Positions 1-10,400 of a stretch of 12,804 nucleotides of DNA are shown here, piece after piece. A program made the position numbers and the translations under genes. Every line of letters starts with the position of its first letter. The stretch's first letter is position 1. The notes beneath the pieces are model-generated. The model was not told the origin of the DNA. It saw only the letters and a list, made by a program, of their open reading frames with translations, and did not search any database. The stretch is from Baffinella frigidus (Eukaryota > Cryptophyceae > Cryptomonadales > Baffinellaceae): assembly GCA_026770585.1 (NCBI GenBank), contig MU646312.1, forward strand, positions 1,429,934 through 1,442,737, given 5' to 3'.

Positions 1-62
1 GGTTTAGGGTTTAGGGTTTAGGGTTTAGGGTTTAGGATTCAGGGTTTAGGGTTCAGGGTTCA
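1..62. repeat. TTTAGGG telomere-like array
   Basis: About eight units of TTTAGGG/TTCAGGG at the left edge. Because exon copies lie right beside it and the same repeat recurs throughout, I read it as interstitial and intronic, not a chromosome end. Confidence 0.8.
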
Positions 63-185
63 GGAACCTGGCTCGCACCAGACCGGGATACAAAAGTATT
101 TAAATATCCTATACATCTATTATACACGCCTTTCCTTGTACAATCCCCATACATGTATTATAAATCCCAGGCCAAAAAAACAGAC

Positions 186-869
186 CTGCACAAGCGGCGT
201 ATAGGTCGCACGTCAACGTCCGCGCCCAACCCCGAGAGACAGGTTATGACGGGGTTCATAACCTGATCACGGGGTGCGCTCGCACCAGACTGGGATGTAC
301 AAGTAGTTATAACGCCTATACATCTAATATAAACTATTTTACAGGTACACGATTGCCGCTGAATGTATTATACATCCCTTCCCTGGTACAAAATGGACAC
401 ACCTCCATAAGCGGCGTGTAGCCGCGGTCGCACACGCTGTCGATGTCCGTCTCAAGCTGAACACGGCACCAAACCGGGATGTACAAGTACTTATACGGTC
501 TATACATCTATTATAAACACGTTTCCTGGTACAAAAATTCCATATGTGTATTATAAATCCCTATCCCAGTACAAAACGGACACACCTCCATGAGAGGCGT
601 GTAGCCGCGGTCGCACGCGCTGTCGATGTCCGCACCCAGCCCCCCGAGACAGGTTATGAAGGAGGCGCCTCATTCTATTTGGGCTCCCCAATTTGATGCG
701 CCCGGGCACGTTTCCGCTCCAAAGTTGACGGATTTGTACCGCGAACCCAGCCTGTCAACTTGAGAATAGTCGGTGAACCCGAGTGAGGCACAGCTAGACC
801 TCCATTAACGGCGTGTAGCCGCGGTCGCACGCGCTGTCGATGTCCGCCCCAAGCTTGACGAGGCACCAA
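186..869 (-). pseudogene. four donor-side copies of the ankyrin exon
   Basis: Copies of the 3' part of exon 1107-984 lie at about 869-800, 650-586, 460-403 and 232-186. They encode versions of LGADIDSACDRGYTPLME followed by gtctag, gtgtgt, gtgtcc and gtctgt. The farthest copy has a deletion that shifts frame. Spacing of the donors is 184, 214, 183 and 217 bp, an alternation suggesting a dimer unit of about 400 bp. Flanking intron sequence (cctggtacaaaa..gga) is copied too. Confidence 0.75.
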
Positions 870-983
870 ACCGGGATACACAAGTAGTTATACGGCATAT
901 AAATCTAATATAAACTATTTTACAGGTACACGATTACCGCTAAATGTGTTATAAATCCCCACCCTGGTACAAAACGGACACAC

Positions 984-1107
984 CTCCATAAGCGGCGTGT
1001 AGCCGCGGTCGCACGCGCTGTCGATGTCCGCCCCAAGCTTGACGAGGCACTGGATCACGGGGGTCCCGCCCATGTGCGCCGCGATGTGCATCGGAGTAGC
1101 CCCGACC
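984..1107 (-). CDS. ankyrin exon, VGATPMHIAAHMGGTPVIQC...
   Basis: This is a 124-nt exon: one base completing Lys, then 41 codons beginning VGATPMHIAAHMGGTPVIQC, through LVKLGADIDSACDRGYTPLME. It holds a full 33-residue ankyrin repeat (TPMHIAAHMGG, then LVKLGADID) and the start of the next (GYTPLM). The acceptor is ccctctgtctctgcag; the donor is GAG followed by gtgtgtcc, with a second GT two bases on. It is the only copy with both halves. The next exon should begin inside the second repeat and lies left of the window. Confidence 0.8.
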
Positions 1108-1371
1108 CTGCAGAGACAGAGGGTTATGGGGTCTGCAGTCGGAAGGGATAACATCAACACCAACACGCTGTTGTTCAAAGTGCACCAGAGATAACAAGTA
1201 GTGTTAAAATACATGTACAATCTGTATATATTTTTAAAATAAATATGCAGTATGTGTATCTATTTGAACAGCACACACTGTCGACGTCGGCCCCAAGCTT
1301 GATGAGGCACTGGATCACGGGGGTGCCGCCTTGGTGTGCCACGATGTGCATCGGAGTAGCCCCGACCCTGC

Positions 1372-1436
<65 letters not shown>

Positions 1437-4400
1437 GAGAGAGAGAGAGAGAGAGAGTTCATTAAACAGTCTGTCCATCTATTTCAACACGCCGTCATGT
1501 GCATAACCGAGAGAGAGAGTTTAGAACGGGCGCGTCCTTTTACATTGTAAGTAGTACCACGACGCACTCTAAAAACACTTTCTCCTGATATACTAGGCAC
1601 TGGATCACGCGGGTGCCGCCTTGGTGTGCCACGATGAGCATCGGAGCGGCCCCGACCCTGCAGAGACAGAGGGTTACGGGGTCGGGACTGCCGGAGGGTG
1701 ATCCGGCTGCAGGGACGGGGCCACGCCTCTGCACACCAAACCCTAACCTCTTAACCCTAAAGCCCAAACCGTGACCCCATCATCCCCAGCCCAACCAGGC
1801 ATTTGATGGCAAGGGTGCCGCTATGTGCATCGCCGCAGCCCCGACCCTGGAGAGGGAGTGCAATACCAATTTTTTTGTTGTTGGAATATTACTAAATTGC
1901 CGTGGCACTAAGAGGTGAACATCAATAAACTATTGTTCAAGTTTTATCAATAAACCATTATTTCAATTTTGGTGGAGATATGTTTTGTGTGGGAGCGGGC
2001 CTCACTTGGTTCGTGCATCGATCTTCGCGCCTGCCGTGATGAGCGCGTGCACCTGGTTTGGGGTTGAGGGCTTGGGGTTTAGGGATTGTGGTTTGAGGTT
2101 TGGGTCGATTCTCGCACCTGCCGTGACCAACGCATGCACCTGGGTGTGGTGTTTGGTGTTCGGTGTTTTGGTTTTTGGTTTTGGGTTTTGTGGTTTGTGG
2201 TTTGGGGTTTGGGGTGTGGGGTTTGGGGTTTGGAGTTTGGAGTTTGGGGTGTGGGGTTTGGGGTTTGGGGTTTGGGGTTTAGGGTTTAGTGTTTAGGGTT
2301 CAGGGTTTAGGGTTTAGTGTTTAGGGTTTAGGGTTTCAGGTTTAGGGTTTAGGGTTTAGGGTTTCGGGTTTAGGGTTTAGGGTTTCGGGTTTCGGGTTTA
2401 GGGGTCAGGTTTCAGGGTACAGTGTGTTGGGTTGTGTGTTGAGGGTGAAATGTCAGTTTCGGGTAAAATGTAGGGTTTAGGGTTTAAGGTGTAGGTTGCA
2501 GGGTGTAGGGGTTAGGGCTTAGGGTTTACCACAGACCCCGCCCCCGCTTGAGAAGCCATGTGCAGGGTACAATGTCACTTAAGGGTAAAATGTAGGGTTT
2601 AGGGTGTAGGGTGTAGGGCGTAGGGTTTAGGGCTTCTGGTTTCTGGTTTCTGGTTGATGGTTCAGGGTTCAGGGTTTTTTTTTCAGGAAAGGGTAAAATG
2701 TAGGGATTAGGGCTTAGGGTTTTACCACAGGCTCCGCCCCGGCCTCAGCAGCCAAGTGCAGCGGCTGCAGCCCCGTCCCTGCCGACTGCGCGGGGAATAG
2801 GGGTTAGGGTTCAGGTTTGGGGTTTGGAATATCTGGGGTATGGGGTTTGGGGTTTGGGGTTTGGGGTTTGGGAATTGGAGGGTTTCGGGTTTCGGGGTTA
2901 GGGTCTCAAATCTGGGGGTGGGGGTTGAGGCACTTTCGGGTTTCGGGTTTCGAGTTTTAGGGTGTAGGGTTTAGGGTGTAGGGTGTAGGGTTAAGGGTTT
3001 AGGGTTTAGGGTTTGGGGTTTGGGGTTTAGGGTTTAGGGTTTAGAGTTTAGAGTTTAGGGTTTAGGGTTTAGGGTTCAGGGTTCAGGGTTTAGGGTTGAG
3101 GGTTTCGAACCTGGGGGTGAGGGTCTTGGCAGTTTGGGTCCGCGCCCGCTGCGAGCAACAGCAACACCTGGAGAAGGATTTAGGGTTTAGGGGTTATGGG
3201 TTAGTGGTTGGGATTTGGGGTTTGGGGTTTGCACGCTCCTCGTCTGTAGGGGCAAGGCCGCTTTGAACCAGGAACGGCATGTAAAACACATTCATCTGAG
3301 AAACGCCTTCCTAAAAAGAGTTTCTTTCCAACGGAATTTACTTAACAAACGCTTTACTATTACTAGCATGATCAAATTGTGCGGCAAATTTCGTTGGCAG
3401 AAACCGTTTCTAGAAAAGCTTTATTTGAGATTAACATGTATAGAGACGATGCAACCACATGCACAGCCCTTGCCCGGTACACACGCACACCCGTCGCAAA
3501 CTGTGATCGGTTCGTTCGGGGATCAGGGCTCGTAACCTGATTGGCATTTAGAATTTAGGGTGTAGGGTGTAGGGTGTAGGGTTTCGGGTTTCGGGTTTCG
3601 GGTGTAGGGTTTGGGCACCTGAGTAGTGTTTGCACGGCGGCAGGCTCGGCAGAGCCGCGCATCCAGGCCCTCTTTCGGGAGGGTCGCCACACTCTTCCCC
3701 ACGTCCTTAGACGACTTCAAACTCATTCCTCGGGGACTGGACATTACGGGTGGAAATCGGGTGGAAATTACTGGACAATACGGGTGGAAATTGGGTGGAA
3801 ATTTCTGGACATTCCACAAAACCTAGCTCTGTAGTATCCAGTCCCCGAGGAGGTAATGTGAATAGTCAGCGGGGTGAAACCTGAGTGGTGTTTGCGCGGC
3901 GGCAGGCTCGGCAGAGGCGTGCGTCGAGGCTTGCTTTTGGGAGGGTTGCTATGCGCCTTATGAACTCCGTATCCTGAGGGTTTGGGGTTTGGGGTTCAGG
4001 ATTTAGTGTTCGGTCCAGGTTGAGGGTTCAGTCAAGAGAGGTTTTTGGGAGGGTTGCTATCAGCCTTATGACCTCGGTATCCTGAGGGTTTGGGGGTTGG
4101 AGTTTGGGGGTTAGGGTTTACAGGGTTCAGGGATAGGGGGGTGGCTTGCTTTTGGGAGAGTCGCCACACGCCTCATGAACTCCTCATCCTGATTGAACAC
4201 TCTGGGGGTGAGCGCAGCGGATCGATGGTGCGTGGCGTAGCGTTGAGGGTCCAGGGTTTATGGTCCAGTGTTTATGGATCAGGCTGTAGGAAGGGTCGCT
4301 ACGCGCTTTGTGAACCCCTCATCCTGATGGTTTGGGGTTTGGAGTTTGGAGTTTGGGAGTTGGGGTTTACAGGGTCCAGGGATTAGGGTGTGGCTCGCTT

Positions 4401-7400
4401 TTGGGCGGGTCGTTGCACGCCTTATGAACCCCTCATCCTGAGGGTTTGGGGTTTGGAGCTTTGGGGTTAGGGTAGACATGGTTCAGGGATTAGGGTGTGG
4501 CTCGCTTTCGGAAGGGTTGTTGCACGCTTTATAGACTCCTCGTCGTGATATTTAGGGTGTGGGGTTCAGGGTTTCGGGATTAGTGTGTGGAGTTTGCAGG
4601 GTTCAAGGATTGGGGTTTGGAGTGTTGGGTTTCAGGTTTTGGGTTTCGGGTTTCGGGTTCAGGATTAAGTGTTTATGGGTCATGGTTTCTGACAGCGAGC
4701 GAACCGTAGGGGTGAGGGCGCCAGCGTGGTAGAGCCGCAGAGGGTTTCGTGTTTCGTGTTTCGGTTTCAGTGTTCAGGGTTTCGGGTATAGGGTTGGGGT
4801 CAGGGTCAGGGTTAGGGTTAGGGTTAGGGTTATGGTTTCACCGTAGGGGCAAAGGCGCGGATTCGTGTTTCGTGTTTACTGTCCCGTGTTGATGGTTTGC
4901 TGTGCAGGGGTCGGGGTTTCGGGTACATGGTTAGGGTTAGGGTTTCACCGTAGGGGCCAGGGCGCCAGAATTGTAGAGCCGCAGATCCCGCATCCGCTCT
5001 ATGTCTCCTTCCGCATACCTGGTTTGGGGTTTAGGGTGAGGAGTGAGGGGTGAGGGGTGTCGGGTTTAGGGTTTGGGGTTTGGGGTTGAGTTTTTTGGGG
5101 GGTAAAGTTTAAGGTTTAGGGTTTAGAGTTAAGGTTTTAGGGTTTAGGTTTTAGGTTTTAGGGTTTAAGGTTTAGGGTTTTGGGTTTAGGGTTTAGGGTT
5201 TAGGGGTTGGGGTTTAGGGTTTGGGATTTAAGGTTTGGGGTTTAGGGTTTGGGGTTTAGGGTTTAGGGTTTAGGCTTTGAGGTTTAGGATTTAGGGTTTA
5301 GAGTTTAGGGTTTAGGGTTTAGGGTTTAGGGTTCAGGGTTTAGGGTTTAGGGTTTAGGGTTTAGGGTTTAGGGTTTAGGGTTAGGGGTGTCGGGTTTAGT
5401 GTTTGGGGTTCAGGGTTTAGGATTCAGGGTTTATGGTTTAGAGTTTGGGGTTCAGGGTTTGGAATTTGGGCTATATGCACGCCCGCAGTCCTCGAACTCG
5501 CAGGTCGGGCAGTGGACAGAGTCCTTCCACTTATTTTCGTCAAGGGGTTCATCGTCCGTTCGAACTCCAACAAATTTGGTGGAGAAAATTACTACACGAT
5601 TGCTTTACTATTCCCAGTAGGACCATTCTGTGTAACCCTGAAGCCTAAACCCGGGCATACCCGCAGTCCTCGAACTCGCAGGTCGGGCAGTGGACAGAGT
5701 CCTTCCACTTATTCTCGTCGAGGGGCTCATCGTCCCACACGTACTGCCCGTTTCGCCACAGCATGTCCGGCTTTCTCTCCACGTTCCCTGTTGTAGGGTT
5801 TAGGGTTTAGGGTTTAGGGTTAGGTTTGAATAGTCAACTGTGTGGTCGTCCCATACGTACTGCCCGTTTCGCCACAGCATGTCTGGCTTTCTCTCGACGT
5901 TTCCTGTTTTATGGTTTATTGTTCAGGGTTTAGGGTTTAGGGTTTAGGGTTCAGGGTTCAGGGTTTAGGGTTAGGTTTAATTAGTCAACTGTGTGGTCGT
6001 CCCACACACATTGCCCGTTGCACTGAGGCCTTTTCGGAGTTCCCGGCCCCCTTCCTCGCGCGCGTCTCCCCCGGCTTGTACCCCCCCCCCCCCAAACCCT
6101 AGACCCTAAACAATAAACTCTACACCCTAGAGCGTGAGGAGGTGCGTGCGTCCCCCCCCCGGAGAAACTGGCGGATGGCGACGAAACAGCGATTCAGGAG
6201 TTGGAAGGTTCGGGAACCCCCGATCAACAGAGGCGCCATAGCACGTCGGGCTTCCTACCTCGACATTTTCTGGTTTAGGTTTAACGTTTAGGGTTTAGGG
6301 TTGCGTGAGGCCAGACTCAGGAGCAGTTGACTGATCGGATCTCTTCTCGGACGGTCACGTCCTCATCAGTGGTACAAAAAACTGGTGAGTCAGTCAACCA
6401 GCCCCGTGAATTGGAGCCCTCACCGTTCAAACAGGTTCAAATCAAACAGGTTCAAATCAAACCGGATCAAATCAAACAGGTTCAAATCAAACAGGCGGAA
6501 GCACGTAAGCCCTCACCATTCACATACCACCACGCGCTCAACCCCAAACCCCAAACCCCGAACCCCAAACCCAAAATCAGGTACCACGCGGATACCGCTC
6601 GGCCTTGTGCTCCTCCATAAACCCTAAACCCTAAACCCTAAACCCCGTGAGCAGAGAGAGAGATAGTCGGTTTACTGGTTTGAGGGTGTAGGGTTCTGTC
6701 ACCGTTGACATACCACCAGACGCCTTTGGGGTATGTTTCGGCCTTGTGCTCCGCCATAAACCCTAAACCCTAAACCCTAAGCCTTAAACACCGTGAACAG
6801 AGAGAGATAGTCGGTTTACTGGTGTAGGGTGTAGGGTTCTGGTTGAGGGTGTAGGGTTCTCTCACCGTTCACATACCACCACGCGCCCTTGGGATACATT
6901 TCGGCCGTGTGATTCTCCGCAGGACTCGCGTGGTACTCGAGTCTGCACGGGCCCAAACCCTTAACCCTAAACGATCGACGCTCGACGCTAAACCCGTAAC
7001 CCTTAACCCTATCCCTAAATCCTTAATGATAGACCCTCAACCGTAACAAAGCTCAACGCTGAACCTAAATTTTGACGAGCCCGCCTCGGGACTTGAGACT
7101 GGAGCCTCACCGTTGACATACCACCATGCGCCCTTGGGATACATTTCGGCCGTGTGATTCTCCGCAGGACTCGCGTGGTACCTGGTGTCGGTTTTCGGGT
7201 TTGGGGTTTGGGGTTTGGGGTTTAGGGTTTGGGGTTTTGAGGTTTGGGGTTTAAGTTTGAAGGTTCAGGCTTTAGGTAGGGTTTATGGTTTAGGATTCAG
7301 AGTTGTGGGTTTAGGGTTTAGGGTTTAGGGTTTAGGGTTTAGGGTGTAGGGTTTAGGGTTTAGGGTTATGGGTTTAGGTTTTGGGGTTTAGGGTTTAGGG

Positions 7401-10400
7401 TGTAGGGTTTAGGGTGTAGGGTTGAGGGTTTCGGGTGTAGGGTTTAGGGTGTAGGGTTTAGGGTTTAGGATTACGGGTTTAGGGTTTATGGTGTAGGGGT
7501 TGGGGTGTAGGGTTTAGAGTGTAGGGTTCAGGGTTATGGGTTCAGGGTTCAGGGTTCAGGGTTCAGGGTTTAGGGTTTAGGGTGTAGGGTTCAGGGTGGT
7601 ACCACGCGCTCCCAACCTCCCCGTGGTCAGGGTCCGCCAGCGCCTGCTCAAAAGCCAACCCGAGTTGACTTTCCGCGAAGAGCCGCCTTCTGAATAATAT
7701 ATATATATATATAATCGCAGCCGCCAAGGATCGCGATAGTTGACTGCACCGGGCTTATCCAGGGAAACCTATTTTTCTTTACTTTGACATCAGCGAATAT
7801 TACTACACAATTCATTCTTACTAGTAATTTTAAAATATTCGTGTAGTAATTTTCGTTGATGTCAAACTCAAGAAAAATAGGTTTCCCCGGACAAGGGCAG
7901 GGGTTGCACCACGGCGGTTAACTAAACTGGGCAGGGTCGAACCTCCTCAGCGCGGAGCAGCGCGGTTTTTTGTAGGACGTGCCACGGGGCATCCACGTTC
8001 GGCCACGTGATCACCTCTCCTTGTGCCTTCTCCTGTGAAAACAAAATTTTAGGATTTTTTTGTAGGTTTTTTTAAAAATTTGTTTTGCAGGATTTTTTGC
8101 TTTTTTGTAGGACGTGCCACGGGGCGTCCAGGTTGGGCCACGTGATCACCTGCACATGTGCCTTCTCCTGTCAAAACGATTGGTTTAGGATTTTTTGATT
8201 TGTTTTGATTTGTTTTGTATGATTTTTCATTTTTTTGTGGGAAGTGCCACGGGGCGTCCACAAGTTCGGCCACATGATCACGTTTCCTTGCACTTTCTCC
8301 TGTCAGAGTTCAGGGTTTAGGGTTCAAGGTTTGGGGTTTAGTGTTTAGGGTTTGAGGTTTGAGGTTTGAGGTTTGGGGTGCAGTGTCGAGGGTTTGGGGT
8401 TTGGGGGCTTGGGTTTAGGTGTTAGGGTTTGGGGGTTAGAATTCAGGGTTCGGGGTTTAGGGTTTAGGGTTTAGGGTTTAGGGTTCAGGGTTTGGAGATT
8501 GGGGTCTAGGGTGTAGGGTGTAGGGTTTGAGGTGCCTGATAGACTGCTTCTTTGTGAGGTTCGTCTGTCATAAAGCTCACAAGACTATTGGATCACTCAA
8601 CGTAAGGCTCGAGAGTAAAGGCGGGCGGCCTAATTGGGACGCCGTAATCAGGTCGTCAACCCTTACTAAACAAGAAGAAGAACGTTAGGGGGAGATGCCT
8701 GATAGACCGCTTCTTTGTAAGCGTCATGCAAGGTGTGTCATAACGCTCAGAGACTATTGGATCACTCCACTTGAGGCTCGAGAGGTAGGATTTCGGGCGT
8801 AGGGTGTAGGGTTTAGGGTGTAGAGTTCATGGTTCAGGGCGGGGGGGGGGTTGGTACCTGATAGACAGCTTCTTTGTACGCGTCGTAGAAGGTGAGGTTC
8901 GCAATCTGATTTCGGGTTTGGGGGTTAGGGGTTAGCGTTCTATGGTTCATGGTTCAGGGGTTGGGGGTTGGGGGTTGGCGTTTCGGGTTCAGGGTTTCGG
9001 GTTCAGGGTTTTGGGTTTGGGGTTTGGGGTTTGGGGTTTGGGGTTTGGGGTTTGGGGTTTGGGGTTTGGGGTTCAGGGTTTAGGGTTTAGGTTTGGGGTT
9101 TCGGATTTCGGGTTTCGGGTTTCGGGTTTAGGTTTCGGGTTTCGGGTTTAGGGTCGGGGATAAGGGTTACCTCAGGAAACTTCTCAGCCTTGAGCCACTG
9201 GCTTTCGAGATTCGTGTTTCGTGTTTCGTGATGTAGCAAAGAACCGCTCCAGACTCGCGAAGAAACCATTCGGGGTAGGGTGTAGAAACATCGGGGAAAT
9301 TTTGTGCCGTGAGCCGCTTGCTTTCGAGCGCATCCTACACTTGTAAAAGAAGCTCTGTTTTAAAATGGTCCCATTTCTAGCCTCGAGTGGTAGGGTGTAG
9401 GAACCTCGGGAACTTTTTCGGCTTTCAGCGACTGGCTTTCCAGCGCATCCCACAGGGCTTCGTGTTTCGTGTTTCCGGTTTACGTTTCAGGGTTGGAGAT
9501 TAGGGTTTGGGGTTTGGGAACCTCGGGGAAATTTTCGGCTGTCAGCCACTGGCTTTCGAACGTTGGAGCCCTTCAATGCCAAATTAGGCCAGACACGAGG
9601 TTGGAAGACCCTATCCTTGAACAATGTTTTACAACTCTACATGTAAATAGGCGACTCCAGCGTTCTCGTGTAGGCTAGGGAATTTGTCTGCCTTGAGCCA
9701 CTGGCTTTCGAACGCATTCTACAGGGCTTCGTGTTTCGTCTTTCAGGTTTACGTTTGAGGGTTGGAGATTGGGGTTTAGAGTTTACGAACCTCAGGGAAT
9801 TTGTCAGTCTTGAGCCACTGGTTTTCGAGCGCCTTCTACAGGACTTGGTGTTTCGTGTTTCAGGTTTACGTTTGAGGGTTGGAGATTGGGGTTTGGGGTT
9901 TGGGAACCTCGGGGAATCGGTCTGTCTTGAGCCACTGGCTCTCCAGCGCGTCCCACAGAGCGTAATTCTCCTCCATCGTCAACTTTGGATCGATCCTGCC
10001 GAATAGGGTTTGGGGGTTGGGATTGGAAACTACCGGAGGGTCGACGGACCATGCTATCTTAGCCTCTATGCTATCTTAGCCTCTACATAGCTTTAACATA
10101 GTACGATCCTACCGGCGGTCCTTGCTATCTTAGCCTCTACATGGCTTGAACATAAAACATAATGAAACCCCAAGATGGCAGGGTCGATTCTGGTTGAGGG
10201 TTTGAGGGTTAGGATTGGAAACTACCGGAGGGTCGATCCTGCTGGTGGTCCTTGCTATCTTAGCCGCTACATAGCTTTGCCATAGCATACAATCCACCCC
10301 TTACATAGCAGTTAGGGTGTAGGATTTCAGGGATGAGGGATGAGGGATTAGGAATCAGGGATTGGGGCGGTGGATTGAGAGCACGTTCCACAGGGCGTAG

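Larger units (their letters stand above)
6092..7035. repeat. telomere-like repeats in reversed orientation
   Basis: Short CCCTAAA-type runs on the plus strand occur at about 6092-6130, 6538-6572, 6617-6645, 6757-6785 and 6951-7035, interspersed with exon copies and with plus-oriented runs. Nearly all other telomere-like sequence in the window has the G-rich strand on plus, so this segment shows repeated local orientation switches. Confidence 0.7.

Noticed and set aside
1-62. Chromosome end (true telomere)
   Set aside because: The array is short and degenerate, and the same repeat occurs throughout the window between exons.
1175-1478. Minus-strand frames rich in SLSLSLS
   Set aside because: They are translations of the CT microsatellite at 1372-1457 and not protein-coding.
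1985-2296. Plus-strand open frame of 103 codons rich in FGVWGLGF
   Set aside because: Most of it is a reading of TTTGGGG/TTTAGGG repeat, and its start overlaps the minus-strand ankyrin exon at 2006-2052.
3215-3535. Plus-strand open frame of 106 codons over a non-repetitive segment
   Set aside because: It starts in repeat, covers a fold-back segment and has no splice context or recognisable domain. I cannot exclude a small gene but do not support one.
6427-6495. CRISPR-like array
   Set aside because: The units are contiguous 15-bp tandem repeats with no spacers, in a eukaryotic intron.
6327-6620. Plus-strand open frame of 97 codons with QIKQVQIK repeats
   Set aside because: The open frame comes from a 15-bp tandem repeat and runs antisense through partial exon copies.
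8942-9151. Plus-strand open frame, 69 codons
   Set aside because: It is a direct translation of telomere-like repeat, with no non-repeat coding signal.
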